Source: an uncultured Campylobacter sp.
GTDB taxonomy: Bacteria > Campylobacterota > Campylobacteria > Campylobacterales > Campylobacteraceae
Reading direction: 5' to 3'
DNA: 9,045 nucleotides
Assembly: GCF_938031315.1 (NCBI RefSeq)
Contig: NZ_CALHHT010000112.1
Location: forward strand, 1-9,045
The number at the start of each line of letters is the position of its first letter. The first letter of the stretch is position 1. A program made the translations under genes and the position numbers. Below the pieces are notes generated by a model that searched no databases, was not told where the DNA came from, and was given only the letters and a program-made list of their open reading frames with translations. Shown in pieces: positions 6,127 to 9,045 of the stretch.

Positions 6127-8003
6127 TGAGGTTTCCTTCCGTCAAGAGAGAATTCCGTAACGACGACCTCTTTGTAGCCCAAGCTTAGCTCGCCTGCGTC
6201 GTTCATCGTCACGATACTGTGCTTTAAGAAATTTTTATCGTCGCGCTTCGGATAGTCCTCTCTGGTATGCGCGCCGCGGCTTTCCAGCCTCTTTTGCGCA
6301 GCCAAACACGCACAGCGCGCAAGCAGGATTAAATTTCCAAGCTCGACGTAGTCGGTAAATGCGGTATTCATAACCGGATTTGCATCCGCGACGCGTAGCT
6401 CGTCGTAGCGCGCTTTGATACCCTCTAAATTTTGCGAAAGCAGATCAAGCTTTTCGCCGGTTCTAAAGATACCCATATTGTCCCAAAGCTGCGCGCCTAG
6501 CTCTTCGCGCAACTCATACATCTCGCCTGCCTTGCCCGAGCCGTTTGCGATCTGCTTAAATTTAGCCTGCCATTTTTGCGCCAGCTCGCTCGCTCTTTTA
6601 CCCGAGCCGAATCTCTCCTGCTTCGCGGCATAATCCGCTGCGCCGAGTCCTGCGAGCTTGCCCGTTACGACGGCGTCGGTTAAAGAATTTCCGCCCAAGC
6701 GGTTTGCGCCGTGGATCGAAATACAAGACGCTTCGCCCGCAGTGTAAAGCCCCGAAATTTTAGTACTCATATCGTCGAATTTAGACACTTCTATGCCGCC
6801 CATAGAATAGTGCGCCGTCGGACGAATCGGGATCGGCTCCTCGATTAGATCGATACCCTCAAACAAAATGGCTGTGTGTCTTATCTTAGGAAGGGCTTTT
6901 AAAATTTTATCTTTTCCGAGGTGTCTTACGTCAAGCAGCACGTATGCGCCTAGCCCCTCGCCGTAGCCCCTACCCTCGCGAATCTCGGTTTCGATCGCGC
7001 GAGCTACTACATCGCGCGGCGCAAGCTCCATCTTTTCGTGGTAGTTTTTCATAAAGCGCTCGCCTTTGTTATTGAGCAGATATCCGCCCTCGCCGCGCGC
7101 AGCTTCGGTAATGAGCGCGCCGCCGCTTTTGATACCGGTCGGATGAAACTGCACCATCTCCGGATCGCTAAATCCAAGCCCCGCACGCAGTGCAGCCGCG
7201 ATACCGTCGCCGGTAGCGATATAAGGTACCGAGGTGCGGTTGTAAAACATCCTCGTATATCCGCCCGTTGCGATTACCAAGGCTTTGCAAAGCACTGGAT
7301 AAAAATCGCCGGTTTGGATATTTCGAAGCACGACGCCCTCGCATCTGCCGTCAGGCGCGCTGATCTCAAGCAACTCGTGATCGATTAAAAATTTCACGCC
7401 GTTGCTGACCGCATCGTCAAAACAGGCGTGCATCAAGATATGACCCGTCTTATCGGCGGAGTAGTTGCATCGTTTTTTAGACGCACCACCCATGAAGCGC
7501 TGCGCTACGCCGCCGGGAACGCCGCTTTCTTTGCCGTCCACGCCGCCGCTAGCGTTTCTGGAAAATAGCGTGCCGATGTAATCCATCTCGGCAATCGTAG
7601 GGCCCGCAAGCTCGCAAAATTTAATCGCGGCGTCCTGATCTACGAGATATGCGCCGCCCTTTACGGTGTCGTAGGCGTGAAGCTTGTATGAATCGCCGCC
7701 ACTGAAACTCGTAACGCCGTTGATACCGCCTTCCGCCATACAGGTGGCGTTGCGCGAAGGCATCATCTTCGTAGCTACGACTACGCTGAGATTTGGATTA
7801 CTCTTTCTTACCGCTACGGCTGCACGCAAACCCGCGCCTCCCGAGCCGATAACGAGTACGTCCACACTAGGAAGGCCGCCTTCGTTGCCGCCGCCTCCGC
7901 TTTTAGCCTTGTCGGTATCTACGCAGCCGCTAAGGCTAAGCGCGCCGACGCTTATACAGGCCGATTTTAAGAAATCGCGTCTGTTAAAATTTGATTCGCT
8001 CAT
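6123..8003 (-). CDS. mfrA: MfrA, periplasmic flavoprotein subunit of methylmenaquinol:fumarate reductase
   Basis: This 626-residue protein belongs to the FrdA/SdhA flavoprotein family and reduces fumarate to succinate. FAD-binding VIGSGGAGLRAA is at 51-62. The dicarboxylate site is intact: His287 (HPTG), Glu300 and Arg303 (TEAARGEGG), His398 (TAHYSMGG) and Arg435 (HGANRLGGNS). The N-terminus has a twin-arginine motif, NRRDFLKSA (7-15), followed by a hydrophobic stretch. This is the feature that separates exported MfrA from cytoplasmic FrdA/SdhA. The stretch ends in LSGC (24-27), a possible lipobox, followed by a Gly-rich linker. The residue matching the FAD-linking His of FrdA (RSHT) is Ala86 here (RNAT). 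An AAGGAAG ribosome-binding site precedes the ATG. mfrA leads mfrA-mfrB-mfrE and is often misannotated as succinate dehydrogenase. The call rests on the Tat signal plus the mfrE neighbour. Confidence 0.93.
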   Translation of the reverse strand: MSESNFNRRDFLKSACISVGALSLSGCVDTDKAKSGGGGNEGGLPSVDVLVIGSGGAGLRAAVAVRKSNPNLSVVVATKMMPSRNATCMAEGGINGVTSFSGGDSYKLHAYDTVKGGAYLVDQDAAIKFCELAGPTIAEMDYIGTLFSRNASGGVDGKESGVPGGVAQRFMGGASKKRCNYSADKTGHILMHACFDDAVSNGVKFLIDHELLEISAPDGRCEGVVLRNIQTGDFYPVLCKALVIATGGYTRMFYNRTSVPYIATGDGIAAALRAGLGFSDPEMVQFHPTGIKSGGALITEAARGEGGYLLNNKGERFMKNYHEKMELAPRDVVARAIETEIREGRGYGEGLGAYVLLDVRHLGKDKILKALPKIRHTAILFEGIDLIEEPIPIRPTAHYSMGGIEVSKFDDMSTKISGLYTAGEASCISIHGANRLGGNSLTDAVVTGKLAGLGAADYAAKQERFGSGKRASELAQKWQAKFKQIANGSGKAGEMYELREELGAQLWDNMGIFRTGEKLDLLSQNLEGIKARYDELRVADANPVMNTAFTDYVELGNLILLARCACLAAQKRLESRGAHTREDYPKRDDKNFLKHSIVTMNDAGELSLGYKEVVVTEFSLDGRKPQ

Positions 8004-8065
8004 TGTACTTCCTTGAAATTTCGTTGAATGGCGGAGCCAAAACAGAATTTTGATTGATTTTAGAG

Positions 8066-8071
8066 ATTATA
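8066..8071 (-). promoter_or_regulatory. Candidate -10 box of the mfrABE promoter
   Basis: The minus strand has a perfect TATAAT within GATAATATATAATCTC, placing the start of transcription roughly 55 bases before the mfrA start codon. AT-rich DNA lies upstream and no clear -35 box is seen, the usual state of Campylobacter promoters. Confidence 0.5.
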
Positions 8072-8240
8072 TATTATCAATTCTTTAGGTAAATTGAAAT
8101 TCTTAAATATTTTTTAGTAAAAATAGCTAATTTTATCTTTAAGTTAAACAGATGGTTTTTGTATATTTTGCTTTATAAGATACGATTTCAAGGGTGTTTT
8201 ACTTTGATATTTAATTTTATTTAATTTCGTAAAATTTTGA

Positions 8241-8262
8241 ATTATCATATCATTTTGATAAT
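8241..8262. promoter_or_regulatory. Inverted repeat upstream of the lipoprotein promoter, possible operator
   Basis: Perfect 7-base arms attatca (8241-8247) and tgataat (8256-8262) flank an 8-base spacer. The dyad is centred about 35-50 bases upstream of the two -10 boxes of the lipoprotein gene, where an activator or repressor could bind. The half-sites resemble Fur hexamers but are in outward order, so no regulator is named. Confidence 0.35.
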
Positions 8263-8287
8263 ACCGCCGCGCGATAACCGTCGGTAT
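8261..8287. promoter_or_regulatory. GC-rich inverted repeat overlapping the first -10 box
   Basis: Perfect 6-base arms ataccg (8261-8266) and cggtat (8282-8287) enclose a GC-rich centre inside otherwise AT-rich DNA. The right arm overlaps the TATAAT at 8285-8290, so a protein bound here would block that promoter. It could be chance. Confidence 0.3.
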
Positions 8288-8305
8288 AATCTCACGCTGT
8301 ATAAT
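8285..8305 (+). promoter_or_regulatory. Two -10 boxes upstream of the lipoprotein gene
   Basis: Perfect TATAAT hexamers occur at 8285-8290 and 8300-8305, spaced 15 bases apart and leading into the gene at 8335. The downstream one would give a leader of roughly 23 bases that includes an AAGGAGGA ribosome-binding site at 8323-8330. Confidence 0.55.
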
Positions 8306-8334
8306 AGCGGTAAATCCATTTTAAGGAGGATATT

Positions 8335-8832
8335 ATGCGAAATTTCACATTATGTTTGATCGCAGCGATCGCACTTTGTGGTTGCGCGGCCCCGCAGGAT
8401 CGATATGGTGGAGATGTTTATGACGCGAGCGAGACGAACCGCATGAGGCAGAGCGATCGGATCGAGATCGTCGATGTCCTGCCCGCCAAAATAAACGTAG
8501 AGCGCTCCGAGGGCAATACGGGTAAAATTTTAGGCGGCGTTGCAGGCGGAACCACGGGCGCTATCATCGGGCATAAGCTGGGCAAACATAGCAGCAGCAA
8601 GCGCTTAGCCGAAACCGTAGGACTCATAGGCGGCGCAGCGGTGGGCGCAGTCGCCGGAGACGCGATCGAAAACTCTCAAAAAACGGTGCAAGGCTCCAAC
8701 ATCATCTATAAATTTAAAGGTAAGGAGTACTCATCGGTGCAAGCCGATCCGCCGTGTAGATTTAGACGCGGCAAGGCCAAACTGATCCACATCGGCAACG
8801 AAACGCGGGTGCAGCCGAACTCGGGATGTTAA
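8335..8832 (+). CDS. Glycine-zipper outer-membrane lipoprotein, SlyB/17-kDa antigen-like
   Basis: This 165-residue protein begins with a lipoprotein signal peptide, MRNFTLCLIAAIALCGC, with the acylated Cys at 17 (lipobox L-C-G-C) and Ala at +2, which favours the outer membrane. A charged region follows, then a glycine-zipper pair at about 63-80 (GKILGGVAGGTTGAIIG) and 95-109 (VGLIGGAAVGAVAGD), as in the Rickettsia 17-kDa antigen/SlyB families. These zippers can form a short membrane hairpin. The C-terminal part (about 120-165) is a small globular region with Cys141 and Cys165, the latter being the last residue; the two could form a disulfide. The start is fixed by the signal peptide and an AAGGAGGA site 4 bases upstream. 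It is a single gene, divergent from mfrA, with its own promoter and a palindromic hairpin after the stop. Its function is not known beyond envelope location. Confidence 0.85.
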   Translation: MRNFTLCLIAAIALCGCAAPQDRYGGDVYDASETNRMRQSDRIEIVDVLPAKINVERSEGNTGKILGGVAGGTTGAIIGHKLGKHSSSKRLAETVGLIGGAAVGAVAGDAIENSQKTVQGSNIIYKFKGKEYSSVQADPPCRFRRGKAKLIHIGNETRVQPNSGC

Positions 8833-8853
8833 ATTTGAAATCGCCCAAAGCTT

Positions 8854-8879
8854 GCGGTGAAATTTTAAAATTTCACCGC
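8854..8879 (+). terminator. Perfect palindromic hairpin after the lipoprotein gene
   Basis: Arms gcggtgaaatttt and aaaatttcaccgc are perfect reverse complements with no spacer, 22 bases past the stop codon. The GC-rich foot and AT-rich apex fit a transcription terminator, although only a short GATGTTTAAATTT follows in place of a clean T-run. Confidence 0.6.
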
Positions 8880-8936
8880 GATGTTTAAATTTAAGAGCGG
8901 CATTTAAAAATTTAGAAACGATGTTTTAAATTTTAA

Positions 8937-8966
8937 AGCGGTACGGTTTTTGAAGACGGTGCCGCT
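8937..8966. repeat. Hairpin agcggtac / gtgccgct
   Basis: The 8-base arms at 8937-8944 and 8959-8966 pair with one G-U. The right arm also takes part in the adjoining perfect palindrome gctaaatttagc (8964-8975), so the structures compete. Possibly a second terminator or part of a leader for the next gene. Confidence 0.3.
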
Positions 8967-8969
8967 AAA

Positions 8970-9021
8970 TTTAGCAGGCGATCAAAATTTTAGCTCTGCA
9001 AAATTTTAAGAGCCCGCTAAA
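8970..9021. repeat. Inverted repeat tttagcaggc / gcccgctaaa
   Basis: Arms at 8970-8979 and 9012-9021 pair at 9 of 10 positions, with a nested gctct/agagc stem inside. It sits just before a possible promoter, so it could be a terminator between neighbouring genes or an operator. Confidence 0.3.
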
Positions 9022-9032
9022 ATACTTTAATA

Positions 9033-9038
9033 TATAAT
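9033..9038 (+). promoter_or_regulatory. Possible -10 box for a gene beyond the right edge
   Basis: A perfect TATAAT lies within ACTTTAATATATAATCGCCG on the plus strand, after the last hairpin. No gene start follows within the window, so the assignment is tentative. Confidence 0.35.
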
Positions 9039-9045
9039 CGCCGCT

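Larger units (their letters stand above)
8004..8334. other. 331-base divergent promoter region between mfrA and the lipoprotein gene
   Basis: The stretch is strongly AT-rich and has no credible gene. It contains a TATAAT-type box for mfrA on the minus strand, two TATAAT boxes for the plus-strand lipoprotein gene, and two dyads close to the latter. The middle (about 8090-8240) is low-complexity T/A-rich DNA in which I recognise nothing specific. Confidence 0.7.
8833..9045. other. Gene-free AAATTT-rich tail
   Basis: No coding frame is credible here. The stretch holds about nine AAATTT words, a perfect 26-base palindrome, an imperfect 40-base-spaced direct repeat (8879-8900 and 8919-8941, both running from cgatgttt to agcgg), two further hairpins and a TATAAT close to the right edge. 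Confidence 0.65.

Noticed and set aside
6123..8003. Succinate dehydrogenase (SdhA) as the main call for the flavoprotein
   Set aside because: The Tat motif, the missing FAD-linking His and the adjacent CCG-domain gene fit MfrA of methylmenaquinol:fumarate reductase better.
8241..8262. Fur box
   Set aside because: The half-sites resemble Fur hexamers but are in the opposite (outward) order with a long spacer, so it was kept only as an unnamed inverted repeat.

Overview
The window reads as a Campylobacter-type genome segment (Campylobacterota) of intermediate GC, with the intergenic DNA dense in AAATTT/AAAATTT words. The protein families (epsilonproteobacterial HydABC hydrogenase and MfrABE fumarate reductase) fit a higher-GC, oral-type Campylobacter such as the C. 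gracilis / C. showae / C. rectus group. The species is an inference. The first ~218 bases do not fit: they are ~66% GC and encode an internal piece of MnmE that looks Firmicutes/Negativicutes-like. They join the Campylobacter DNA inside the hydrogenase maturation protease gene, which makes an assembly chimera the likeliest explanation.

Layout. 1-218: mnmE fragment (+). About 218: junction. 219-341: 5' end of hydD (-), cut off by the junction. 338-3885: hydA-hydB-hydC (-), tightly packed, encoding a membrane-bound group 1 NiFe uptake hydrogenase (small subunit, large subunit, cytochrome b). 3886-4283: AT-rich gap with the hydA promoter, a degenerate 17-nt tandem repeat and a long inverted repeat. 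4284-8003: mfrA-mfrB-mfrE (-), encoding an 8-methylmenaquinol:fumarate reductase-type complex. 8004-8334: divergent promoter region. 8335-8832: a glycine-zipper lipoprotein gene (+). 8833-9045: a gene-free tail with a perfect palindromic hairpin, further overlapping palindromes and a possible promoter leading out of the window.

How the genes work together. HydABC would oxidise H2 at the periplasmic face and reduce the (methyl)menaquinone pool through cytochrome b. MfrABE would oxidise methylmenaquinol and reduce periplasmic fumarate. Both catalytic units carry twin-arginine signals. The two operons lie head-to-tail and together form most of an H2-to-fumarate respiratory chain. Sequence details of note: the histidine that covalently binds FAD in classical fumarate reductases is Ala in MfrA; MfrA has a lipobox after its Tat motif; MfrB has an extra Cys that predicts a [4Fe-4S] in place of the usual [3Fe-4S] centre; HydA has the standard, oxygen-sensitive-type proximal cluster ligands. 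I see no tRNA, rRNA, CRISPR array or transposase, and no clearly new biological system.
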